A stretch of 64,000 bases of DNA from an uncultured Aquimarina sp. Its GTDB lineage: Bacteria; Bacteroidota; Bacteroidia; Flavobacteriales; Flavobacteriaceae. The notes beneath the pieces are model-generated. The model made no database searches. It worked only from the letters and a program-made list of their open reading frames with translations, and was not told the DNA's origin. A program made the position numbers and the translations under genes. The stretch lies in NCBI GenBank assembly GCA_947498455.1, contig CANMKK010000018.1:1-64000 (forward strand), given 5' to 3'. This document shows, in pieces, positions 7,692 through 16,600 of this stretch (positions within the stretch are counted from its first letter, which is position 1; the number at the start of each line of letters is the position of its first letter).

Positions 7692-9518
7692 TTATTTTTT
7701 TAGTGAATTCAAATCTTTATCTATATTCTCTGCTGCCCAAAAGGATAATGCTGCAATGGTTAACGTGGGATTAGAGGTTCCCATAGTCGGCATATTTCCA
7801 CAACCGACCAAGAATAAATTCTTATGTTCGTGACATCGCTGGTATTTATCTACCACAGAGTTACTTTTATCTGTTCCCATAATATGGGTTCCTGCCAGGT
7901 GTCCTGCTCCCTGCCACCATAATTCTTCTCCTTTATATTCTATAAAACCTCCTTTATCCGGGTCATATTCGGTCTTATCTTCTCCTCCTATGGTTTTAAA
8001 AAACTGTTTAGAGAATTGTTTGGCCGCTAACATTCCTTCTTTTTCGTGATCCGTGATATTATAATTAATGATCGGACGATAATTTCCTAAAGCATCCCGA
8101 TATCGATTATCTATACTTACCCTATTATTGGCTAGTGCTTGTTGTTCTATCAGGAATCCTAATCGAAATTCTTTCTGTACTGTATCTAGCATATATTTTC
8201 GTAATTTTTTACCGAATAGATGCTTTGACACTCCTTCTTGCAGCTCCGTTGTGGGGGCTCCAGTTGGCCAGTTCCATCCCCAATTTCCTATTTCGATCCT
8301 GAATGCAGATCGTTCTCTTCTAAACAATCCATCCCGTAAACTTGGTATACCAGATGTAGATCCAGGTCCTCTAAAAGCACCTATTTTCTCTTTAGCCCAT
8401 CCCCAGGTCAATAAAACAGGGTGATCCATCAGGTTCTGACCTATATTCTTGTTCTGGAATCCTGATGCTAACATCAGTTTGGCATTTTCTACCGCATGGG
8501 CAGCCAATACATATCGCTCTGCTGTGATGACTTCTTCTGTATAGTTACATTCTTTGCCCGAAGTTAGGTCTTCGAAATTCTCGTATTTTTTATAACGGAC
8601 ACCATTAACTTCTCCGGTTTTCTTATCGTACAAAATTTCGGAAGCTACACATTGTTCTTTTATGACAACGCCCTTATCAACTGCTTTTTTTAATGTCTTT
8701 AATGCATTGTATTTTGCTTGTACAGGGCAAATAGGAACACAGGCAGAATTTCCTTCGCAACGTTGACCTAGGTCGGGATTTCCAACAGCTCCCACTGGTT
8801 GATATCCTTCTCCATTATTATAGTTAGGGTTGGGACTACTATTTCTTCCCTGAGGTGTACTTACTACACTATAATTATATGTTTTATTTTCATATGTAAA
8901 CTGTGCTCCATCGGTCCATTCTGTCAATTTTTTGTCTAAATAACTTTGAGGAATTTTGTTCATAGGGTAGACATAGCCTTCCTCGAATTCAATACCTAAG
9001 AAACCTTGCTCATCTACATCTGCAGACACACCTATTTCTTGCTCTGCCATTCTGTAATAGGGCATCAAATCATAATAATTGATTGGCCAGTTTTTACCAG
9101 AGTTATACAAGTCTTTTTCTTTAAAATCAGAAGGTAACATTCTCAGGCAGGTTCCTAACCAATGTAAAGTGGTTCCTCCTTTTGCACGTGTATATGTACT
9201 CTGAAAAGGCGCTGGACCAAACTGCTTAAAATACCCATCTTTATTAAATTGTTGGATTCCATCTTTGATACCCTCTACATCTGTCACTAATGGTTGTGGT
9301 GCATTAGAGTTTTGTGGATATGGAGAGTTGGGAATTTTGATTGTATTTTTATAGTAGTGATGTAAATATGCTCTATAATCTTCGAAATTGAAACTTTTTT
9401 TTACGCCTGCTTCAAGAATTAATACCTTATGTCCTTTTTCAGCAAGTTGATTTGCAACAATGGCTCCGGTTATTCCGGCTCCAACTATCACAACATCATA
9501 TTTTTTTTGTTCGCTCAT
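7692..9518 (-). CDS. GMC-family FAD-dependent dehydrogenase, large subunit
   Basis: This 608-aa flavoprotein begins with a Rossmann FAD motif, GAGITG at 13-18, and ends with a GMC C-terminal domain containing the His of HLAGTHIMG and the Asn of GTSNPTLT. A Cys cluster (Cys254, Cys260, Cys264 in CEGNSACVPIC) resembles the iron-sulfur site of FAD-dependent glucose, gluconate and sorbitol dehydrogenases. It has no signal peptide and no Tat motif, so it is probably cytoplasmic. The neighbouring gene encodes the matching small subunit, while the usual multihaem cytochrome subunit is absent. The substrate (a polyol, sugar or alcohol group on a pathway intermediate) cannot be read from sequence. Confidence 0.9.
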   Translation of the reverse strand: MSEQKKYDVVIVGAGITGAIVANQLAEKGHKVLILEAGVKKSFNFEDYRAYLHHYYKNTIKIPNSPYPQNSNAPQPLVTDVEGIKDGIQQFNKDGYFKQFGPAPFQSTYTRAKGGTTLHWLGTCLRMLPSDFKEKDLYNSGKNWPINYYDLMPYYRMAEQEIGVSADVDEQGFLGIEFEEGYVYPMNKIPQSYLDKKLTEWTDGAQFTYENKTYNYSVVSTPQGRNSSPNPNYNNGEGYQPVGAVGNPDLGQRCEGNSACVPICPVQAKYNALKTLKKAVDKGVVIKEQCVASEILYDKKTGEVNGVRYKKYENFEDLTSGKECNYTEEVITAERYVLAAHAVENAKLMLASGFQNKNIGQNLMDHPVLLTWGWAKEKIGAFRGPGSTSGIPSLRDGLFRRERSAFRIEIGNWGWNWPTGAPTTELQEGVSKHLFGKKLRKYMLDTVQKEFRLGFLIEQQALANNRVSIDNRYRDALGNYRPIINYNITDHEKEGMLAAKQFSKQFFKTIGGEDKTEYDPDKGGFIEYKGEELWWQGAGHLAGTHIMGTDKSNSVVDKYQRCHEHKNLFLVGCGNMPTMGTSNPTLTIAALSFWAAENIDKDLNSLKK

Positions 9519-9556
9519 AATTTAATTGATTGTGTGATTTTATCTCATTGAGTGTT

Positions 9557-9635
9557 TTATACCATTTTTAACCTTAAAATTTCCTAAAAAATAAGTCGAT
9601 ATCTTTTAAACAATTCTAAAGTCTAATTGGTATTA
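9557..9635 (+). repeat. B-like element between two genes of the oxidase cluster
   Basis: About 79 bp starting TATACCATTTTTAACC and ending CTAATTGGTATTA, with inverted ends like elements A and B but a different middle. Its right end overlaps the TAA stop (9633-9635) of the small-subunit gene, so the insertion may supply that stop codon. Confidence 0.5.
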
Positions 9636-10073
9636 TTGAGAAAACGTTAGTGGTGGAAACCCCCATGTTCCAAACCCCGGTTGTTTTCCTCCCATTGGGT
9701 GCGCTCCAATTGCTTTCCAAACAAACCCTTCTAAATAAGATTGTGATGAAATGATATAATTTTCCTTACCAATCCATTGTCCCAAATACCACAATAGAAT
9801 TATCTGCTTTATTATTGATTGATATTCCGCACTTTCTACTAATACCTCAATACTATCGGATTCTGACACGGTTAACTCTTCTTCATTTTTAATGGGTATG
9901 TTCGTAAATTCATTAAATAATTTATCCGGTATTGCTTTCCCCAAATTATTATCTATTGTTTCCAAGTATACTTTGCTTAATCCTGTTCCCAAAATTTCAC
10001 TTATAGAAAACCCGGTAAGAACAACACTCAGTTGTTCGAATATCTGTAGTCGTTCTGATGCTCTTATTTTCAT
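9633..10073 (-). CDS. FAD-dependent dehydrogenase small (gamma) subunit, SLDH type
   Basis: This protein of about 146 aa ends in SYLEGFVWKAIGAHPMGGKQ and then PGFGTWGFPPL, the C-terminal signature of the small subunits that partner GMC-type sorbitol/gluconate/glucose dehydrogenases. I start it at ATG 10073 (MKIRASERLQIF), because the longer frame to 10112 would need a TTG start. The Tat signal usual in this family, which carries its partner across the membrane, is missing, in line with the large subunit having no signal. It lies upstream of that large subunit in the same direction. Confidence 0.75.
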   Translation of the reverse strand: MKIRASERLQIFEQLSVVLTGFSISEILGTGLSKVYLETIDNNLGKAIPDKLFNEFTNIPIKNEEELTVSESDSIEVLVESAEYQSIIKQIILLWYLGQWIGKENYIISSQSYLEGFVWKAIGAHPMGGKQPGFGTWGFPPLTFSQ

Positions 10074-10153
10074 ATGATTTGATATAAAATTAAATATCAT
10101 ACCAAGTAACAAAATGCTACTTGATATGATTGAAATAGTATTATTTCCTTATT

Positions 10154-11179
10154 TTATTCTTCTACGGATATCTTCTTCGTTAAAGTATTACACGTAATAT
10201 GTGGAAACTTAACAGTCTGTCCATTGATAGGAATATCCATAAAGATCGTTTGGTTATATGCCAATTGAGTAAACTCACCACCTTCTGTAAATGCTTGTAA
10301 CCAATAGTTTGCATTATAATTTATAACATTTGCCTTTTGTTTCTCGAATGGTATATTGGTAACAGAACCTTTTGCTGCTGGGTTTTCGGTATTAACTCCC
10401 CACTGGATATACTGCGCACTAGGGTTTGCATTTGCTCCGTCTTGTAATGGTTGATTAGGATTTGTATTTAATGATGGGAAAGGGTTTCCTACACTTTTTG
10501 TACTATATGGACTAACATCAACCCCTACAGGTAGAATTTGTTGTTTATACGGCCCTATATTTACAGCGCCATTCTGTATATAATTATTTGGGTACCCCAC
10601 GATACCTCCTTGTGCTAAAATAGAGTTTCCGTGAGGAACAGAAATTTGCTTTGCCACATTTGTTAATACGGGTTGCTCAGGAATAGGCTCTGAATGAGGC
10701 TCCTCTGGCATACTTGCATAAGGTTCTTCTGATTGCGGCCCGGTTACCAAAAATAGCCATGAACCATTTTCTGCATGTACCAATTTATCCTTGGCTGGTC
10801 CCTCGGCAAAATAGATGCGTTGTTCATAGAACAACACATTGGCAGTCTGTGTATAATCACCTCCTCTATTTGGTGCAGTTCCATTTATAGGTGAAAAAGT
10901 GATCTCTTCATAATACTTAAAATTTTTAAGTATATACTTTTCCTCGGCTGCTACTGATGGTAATGGCATTATATTATAAGAGTATGGTGTGGCTCTACCT
11001 CCTTCTGAGGTGGCTCCTAAATTCTGATTGGTCCATGTACCGATTAGATGCTGAAGTGGCCCTAATCCTTCGATATTTGGTGCAGGTATACATTGAACTG
11101 GTTCGTTTATTAACTCTTTAGGAAATACGGGAGGTGTTGTTGGTGTAGGTGGCTTGAGAGTTGTTTCTTTTTCTAACAT
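10154..11179 (-). CDS. Possible haem-binding / lipocalin-like barrel protein in the oxidase cluster
   Basis: This 341-aa protein has a proline-rich N-terminus (PPTPTTPPVFPKE). The segment GPLQHLIGTWTNQNL, typical of lipocalin- or nitrobindin-like barrels, comes next, followed by EEITFSPINGTAPNRGG, an acidic insert (about 175-195) and SVPHGNSILAQGG. I recall similar proteins being annotated as haem-binding, but no axial ligand can be named from sequence and the assignment is weak. No signal peptide is present. It lies second in the five-gene cluster, between the amine oxidase and the dehydrogenase small subunit, which suggests a role in the same pathway. Confidence 0.6.
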   Translation of the reverse strand: MLEKETTLKPPTPTTPPVFPKELINEPVQCIPAPNIEGLGPLQHLIGTWTNQNLGATSEGGRATPYSYNIMPLPSVAAEEKYILKNFKYYEEITFSPINGTAPNRGGDYTQTANVLFYEQRIYFAEGPAKDKLVHAENGSWLFLVTGPQSEEPYASMPEEPHSEPIPEQPVLTNVAKQISVPHGNSILAQGGIVGYPNNYIQNGAVNIGPYKQQILPVGVDVSPYSTKSVGNPFPSLNTNPNQPLQDGANANPSAQYIQWGVNTENPAAKGSVTNIPFEKQKANVINYNANYWLQAFTEGGEFTQLAYNQTIFMDIPINGQTVKFPHITCNTLTKKISVEE

Positions 11180-11205
11180 AATAAGCGTTTTTTTTAAGAT
11201 TAAAA

Positions 11206-11332
11206 GTTGTTTAGTAAGCCACCTCGGGTAAATCCGAGATAGCTGATTTGATAACTATTTTTGATTTCGAGACTAGCCTAGGAAAATGAAACTCCACAAT
11301 GTGGATTACATCTTACTTCATAAGAATGCTAT
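11206..11332. repeat. Short repeat C between cluster genes
   Basis: CTCGG and CCGAG form a small hairpin near 11223-11238. The block around 11265-11315, ending AAACTCCACAATGTGGATTA, recurs in diverged form at 54536-54590. Function unknown. Confidence 0.4.
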
Positions 11333-13165
11333 CTATCCGCCCCAATATCCTTTGGCCACCCTTAGTGTTGCTTTTCCCGCAGTCTCAATATTTTTAAGGC
11401 TTACACAAGGTTTATTTTCTAATGGTAGAATTGATCCGTTGGATATTTTATTTAAGGCAAGGTTACAGGATCGCAAAGAACCGTTTACCCATCCTTGCAT
11501 ATCCGAAATGGCTTCATTACACATATAGACTCCAGGTAAGGGATTAGACATATACTCAATACTTTCTTTATCATCTACATTTAATTGCCACTGGTGATAC
11601 GCGTGCTCAAAATCGTCTTCTCCATTCCATAAACGATAGCTTGTAAAAACAGGCTCTGGTATATTGGTTACTCCAAATAAAAGTCCCATTTGCTTTCTGG
11701 CTTCTGCTACTACTGCCTGAGATGCTGGAAAAACAGTTTGAGATTTCATTTCGTTATACATTTCTTGTAGCGGAGAAGTAAACTTAGGACCAACGTTTTG
11801 CAAACCTTTCCAAAAATTGGTATTGTTAAAATCACAATATAATGTTAGCGCTGCCGGTTGTTCTCCTGAGATGATCGAAACTGTTGCTTCTTTATGATTT
11901 ACCTCTAAATCTTCTACAGAATAAAAAGGGTATATAGAATTAATTGGCAGATCTGTGAAATTAGGGCCGAATTCTATATTAGGCCTTCCTGTTGATCCAT
12001 TATACCACCAGGCTTCTCTGAAATAAAAATTGATTTTCATTAGGTTCATTCCTAACACTCCATTTATACTTTTCCAAAGATGTTCGGCATTATTCTGTGG
12101 TGTGTTTTTATATAGTGCCGGAGATTTTACAAACAAGGATTTAAATCCGGTAGAAGCGATTGCCGAAATAATTTGCTTTGCCTTTACTGTCTTATGTGTT
12201 CCGCAAGGTATATTAGGCTTAGAACTTTGTCCTTCTGGTGCTTCGGTAAGATACAGATCAAAATTATCATTTTCTCCATATATGCTATCTACATTAGTAC
12301 TTACGTATATGTTCACTTTTCCCTCTAGCTCTTTTTTGATCGCATCTGGTAGCGTACTAAATCCATATTTAAAAGTATAGTATGATGGATCTTTAGGGAA
12401 ATCAGCAAGAATCTGCCAGGCATCTCCTGCATTAGGTAAAGATTTAAAAGGTCCAACAAATCCAATCGTATTGGTTAACATCTCTACACACTCCTCTGAA
12501 TATCCCATATCTAGTAACAATCCCCATAGTTGCCACTCATTCATCGGGATACCTTTCCAGGTAAACTCTAATCTAAATTTTTGCCAATATTCTGGTGTTT
12601 GGTCTTCTTCTAAAATGATATCATTTGCTTCTAAGATTCTATTATAGGCATTGGTAACAATCTGTACAGGACTTAACCCAATTTCTTCGGGTTTAAGGTT
12701 ATACAATTGACTCCAAATCATATTGCCGCTTGCATTGGCTTCTTCTAGAGAAAAACTATGTCCTCTAATACAAAATCGATTGGTATCATCCGTACTCGAC
12801 ATAGGAAAAGGTACTATCTGATCACATATATCTAATGCAGCATTAAGTGTCATTAATTCTGTCATCATATAGTTAAAACGCATTCCTCCTTGTTCTTCCT
12901 TGACTAAATCGATATGTACAGTATCTGAATACTTTTTCGGTTGACTTCCATCGGATACCGTATGATCTTGTCGTATGGGTATCAGGTCCGATTGCAACCT
13001 TCCTCCTGTTCGGTTGAGACGTTCGTATATAGCAATTTTCTTATCTTTAAATTCTTTGCTATTAATCAATCGATACGCACAATACAGGCCAGATATACCT
13101 GCTCCAATGATGGCGATATCAATATCATCATGATCGGAGATTTCATTAAATTTTAAAATAGACAT
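11333..13165 (-). CDS. FAD-dependent amine / L-amino acid oxidase
   Basis: This 610-aa flavoprotein has the dinucleotide motif GAGISG at 21-26, followed by the second FAD signature, ERLNRTGGRL. A long substrate domain contains GGMRFNYM, and the C-terminal FAD segment reads PGVYMCNEAISDMQGWVNGS, typical of monoamine and L-amino acid oxidases. Such enzymes oxidise an amine to an imine with release of hydrogen peroxide. There is no signal peptide. It is the first gene of a five-gene same-strand cluster (13165 to 6584) whose last member is a VioB-type protein, reminiscent of the oxidase/imine-coupling pairs VioA-VioB and RebO-RebD. Whether the substrate is an amino acid or another amine is open. 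Confidence 0.85.
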   Translation of the reverse strand: MSILKFNEISDHDDIDIAIIGAGISGLYCAYRLINSKEFKDKKIAIYERLNRTGGRLQSDLIPIRQDHTVSDGSQPKKYSDTVHIDLVKEEQGGMRFNYMMTELMTLNAALDICDQIVPFPMSSTDDTNRFCIRGHSFSLEEANASGNMIWSQLYNLKPEEIGLSPVQIVTNAYNRILEANDIILEEDQTPEYWQKFRLEFTWKGIPMNEWQLWGLLLDMGYSEECVEMLTNTIGFVGPFKSLPNAGDAWQILADFPKDPSYYTFKYGFSTLPDAIKKELEGKVNIYVSTNVDSIYGENDNFDLYLTEAPEGQSSKPNIPCGTHKTVKAKQIISAIASTGFKSLFVKSPALYKNTPQNNAEHLWKSINGVLGMNLMKINFYFREAWWYNGSTGRPNIEFGPNFTDLPINSIYPFYSVEDLEVNHKEATVSIISGEQPAALTLYCDFNNTNFWKGLQNVGPKFTSPLQEMYNEMKSQTVFPASQAVVAEARKQMGLLFGVTNIPEPVFTSYRLWNGEDDFEHAYHQWQLNVDDKESIEYMSNPLPGVYMCNEAISDMQGWVNGSLRSCNLALNKISNGSILPLENKPCVSLKNIETAGKATLRVAKGYWGG

Positions 13166-13434
13166 GTTGTTTAGGTTTTTTATTAGCTATCAAATCTTTA
13201 AAGACAAATATTCCCTCATCAAATTATATAGTTTACCCAAATTTCTATTTTTATCACATACTAAAAAAGAGTATAAATACCCGTTTTCATAGAAGGTAAG
13301 AAACAGTAGTATCTAGTTTATTTTATAGAATACTACATTGGCATCCGAAACTTTTGAATCAAGATCACTATACTTCTACTTCGCTCAGCAACCATGCTGC
13401 TAGAGTAAAGAGTCAAGACAGAATGAATATCAGT
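13166..13434. other. Upstream region of the oxidase cluster
   Basis: AT-rich intergenic DNA. A box AATATTTG on the - strand near 13207-13214 is a near-match to TAnnTTTG and could be the cluster promoter. Nothing else is recognised before the repeats at 13435. Confidence 0.35.
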
Positions 13435-13535
13435 ATATTAGACCTATTTAACCATAATACTTCTCATTAAAACTTGTTCATTTTTCGTTTTATCTGAGAT
13501 GTCTTATACGATTTACGCATAAAACTTTCGCATAG
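13435..13535 (+). repeat. Element B copy followed by a fragment of element D
   Basis: From about 13437 the sequence CCTATTTAACCATAATACTT and the AAAACTTGTTCATTTTTCGT core match element B. From about 13507 ACGATTTACGCATAAAACTT plus TCGCATA matches the left end of element D at 25170. The two are joined directly, which suggests nested insertion or shared mobility. Confidence 0.6.
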
Positions 13536-13561
13536 TTGTGATAATACGATATAATACTGCA

Positions 13562-13591
13562 CAAAAAAAAAGCTACCATTTCTGGTAGCCT
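13562..13591 (-). terminator. Terminator of the 1910-aa metalloprotease gene
   Basis: The stem GCTACCA (72-78 of the 13500 block) with TGGTAGC (83-89) and a 4-nt loop is followed on the - strand by nine U. It lies about 40 nt past the stop codon. Confidence 0.85.
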
Positions 13592-13627
13592 TTTCTTCAA
13601 TATATTATGATAAATATATTATAGCTC

Positions 13628-16600
13628 TTATTTTTTCATAACTTTCGAGATTATGTCATTCCCATCACCTGAATTGATATGTACAAAATACACTCCTGTA
13701 TTTGGTAAATCTCTTCCTAATACAATCGCACCAGGGTTTTTACTATACTGCTGACTTATAACTTTTCTTCCCTGTAGATCAAAAACACTTACAGTAAAGT
13801 TACCTTTTAATCCCGCTACATCGATAGTAAAATTATCTTCGAATGGATTAGGGAAAATACTAAGTGTTCTTGCAGCTTCGGTAGTCTTGGCAGCTCCTCC
13901 ACTTACAACTATACTATAATCCTCATACTCTCCATAACGAACATCGTTTGTTCCTGTATCACAAGGATTGCTCTCAGTATCGTAATAAGAAACTAATAAG
14001 CGCATTCTCGTTGTTCCACTTACAGCTGTTGCTGGTACCGCTACTGAAACATCTCCTATAAGGTCAGTTGTTTTAGTCAACGTATATGATTCTCCTGCAT
14101 CTGTAAAATCACCATCTAAATTCCAATCAAAGAATGCATAGATTTCATCACTGGCTCCTCCGCTATAACCTTCGATATTTACTCTAAGATTATAACTTGT
14201 TCCTGCATTTACACTTCCGGATACAGAGGTGAAATCATCATATCCCGTTGCATTTCTAACAGAAGAATTGTTAATACCTGCAAAAGTAACATTGGTTATT
14301 CCTTCTGGACCAGCATTTCCTGTTGCAGAACAATAAGTTGGTGTAGGAGTACCTCCTGTGGTTCTTGCATTTACTGTATTACTAGAAGCCGACTCATTTC
14401 CTGCAGCATCTTTTGCGTTTACAGAAAAAGTATAAGCTGTATCTGCTGTTAATCCAGACACATTATAAGATGTAGTTGTAACAGTAGTTAATAAAGTACT
14501 TCCTCGGTATACATCATATCCGGTAACTCCAACATTATCGGTAGAAGCGCTCCAATTTAAGGTCAATCCAGTTTCTCCAATATTAGAAGCTACCAAATTA
14601 CTAGGTGCACTTGGTGCTTGTGTATCTGAAGCCTGAGTAGTAGTTGCATTAGCAGTATTACTAACTCCAGATATATTACCAGCTGCATCTTTAGCTCTTA
14701 CGGTGAAGGCATAAGCTGTACCAGCTGCTAAACCAGTTACATTATAAGAAGTTCCTGTAACAGTAGTTAATAAAGTACTTCCTCGGTATACATCATATCC
14801 GGTAACTCCAACATTATCGGTAGAAGCATTCCAATTTAAAGTTAAAGTAGTTTGTGTTATATTAGAAGCTGCCAAACCACTAGGTGTAGTTGGGGCTTGT
14901 GAATCGGCAGTAGATCCACCACCAACATTTACGGTATAATCTTCTACCTCACCATAACTAATATTCGTACAAGCATTATCACCATCATTAGCATTATACC
15001 CTAATACTACACGCATTCTAGTATTACCACTAGCTGCAGTACTTGGAGTTGCAATAGCTACGGTACGAGAAGTACCTGTTCCAGTCCCTTCAAACTTTTC
15101 TCCAGCGTCGGTAAAGTCACCATCTTGGTTCCAGTCAATCCATACATATACTTCATTGTTATTACCTCCAGACCATCCTTGGAATGTTACTGTCATCGTA
15201 TTAGAATCACCTTTAGAAACACTAGCTGTATTATTCGTGTAATCATGATAACCAGCAGCAGTATCAGAAGAAGTATTATTGATTCCTGCAAAGGTTACAT
15301 TGGTAATATTGTCATCACCACTATTATTACCCTGCATATCACAGTAAGTTGTTGGATCAGTAGTACCTCCTGTAGTGGTTGCGTTAGCAGTATTACTCGC
15401 TGCAGATATATTACCTGCCGCATCTTTTGCTCTTACGGTAAAGGCATAAGCTGTGCCAGCTGTTAAACCAGTTACGTTATATGAAGTTCCTGTAACAGTG
15501 GTTAATAAAGTACTACCTCTGTATACATCATATCCTGTTACTCCAACATTATCTGTAGAAGCATTCCAGTTTAAGGTTAAACCTGTATTAGTTATGCTAG
15601 AAGCGGCTAAATTAGAAGGAACAGAAGGTGCTTGCGTATCTGTAGGAGCGGTTCCTCCAACAGTAATTGTATAATCTTCTACTTCTCCAATTCCTGTATC
15701 TGTTCCGCAAGGGTCTAAAGTTACCGTATAACCGGCACGAACACGCATTCTTAAATTAGTATTGGTTAATGCATTGGCAGGTGGGGTTACACTGGCTGTA
15801 TAAACTCCGGAGTCACCTGTTCCTCCCTTTCCTAATATAGCAAGAACTACTTCATCACTATTTAAAAAATCATTATCGTTATACCAATCTATCCATACAC
15901 GTATATGATTAGGATTCCAATTTACATTGGTAGTAACTGTTAAAGAAGTAGCAACACCTTTTTGTAAATTAGTTGTTTGACCTGTAAAATTATTATAAGG
16001 TCCATGTGCTGTTGTTGTATTATTTATACTTCCAAAACTAACATTGGTAATATTTAATGTATTAGTTGCATCTGTTGTTTCTGCCGCACAAATCTCTGTA
16101 AATACTTCACAAGGCTTACAAGAACCCCCGCAATCTACCTTTGTTTCATCTCCATTTTGTATACCGTCTTCACAGGTAGCAATCTCTTCATTAGAAATAT
16201 ACATTCCATAATCTTCTACTTCACCAGTACCAGTAGACCCACAGTCATTCGAATTATTACTTCTGGATACTCTAAAACGTATTGAAGAACCATTTAATAA
16301 TGCATTGGTAGGAACAGTTACCGAACCTTCTCCTGTGGTTGAACCATTAGGTATATCCAATTCTATTCTTTCACCAACATCTCTATAATCTTTATCCTGA
16401 TTCCAATCAAAGAAAGCATAAATTTCGTTCGTACTATTTCCAGAAATATCAACTTTTATATCATATGATTTACCTCGCACCAATTTTGCTACATCATCTG
16501 ATTGATCATCATAACCAGAATCAGGTCTTGTTGTAGAGTTATTGATATTAGCAAACGTTACTCGCTTGATATGATCCGGTCCAAAAGAACTACCCGCTGT

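Noticed and set aside
6584..13165. Complete violacein or rebeccamycin pathway
   Set aside because: Only an amine oxidase and a VioB-type domain are shared. VioC/D/E or RebC/P equivalents are absent and other genes are present instead.
15125..15674. Two + strand open frames inside the 1910-aa protease gene
   Set aside because: They are antisense shadows of the GEVED and fibronectin III modules, whose protein motifs are clear on the - strand.
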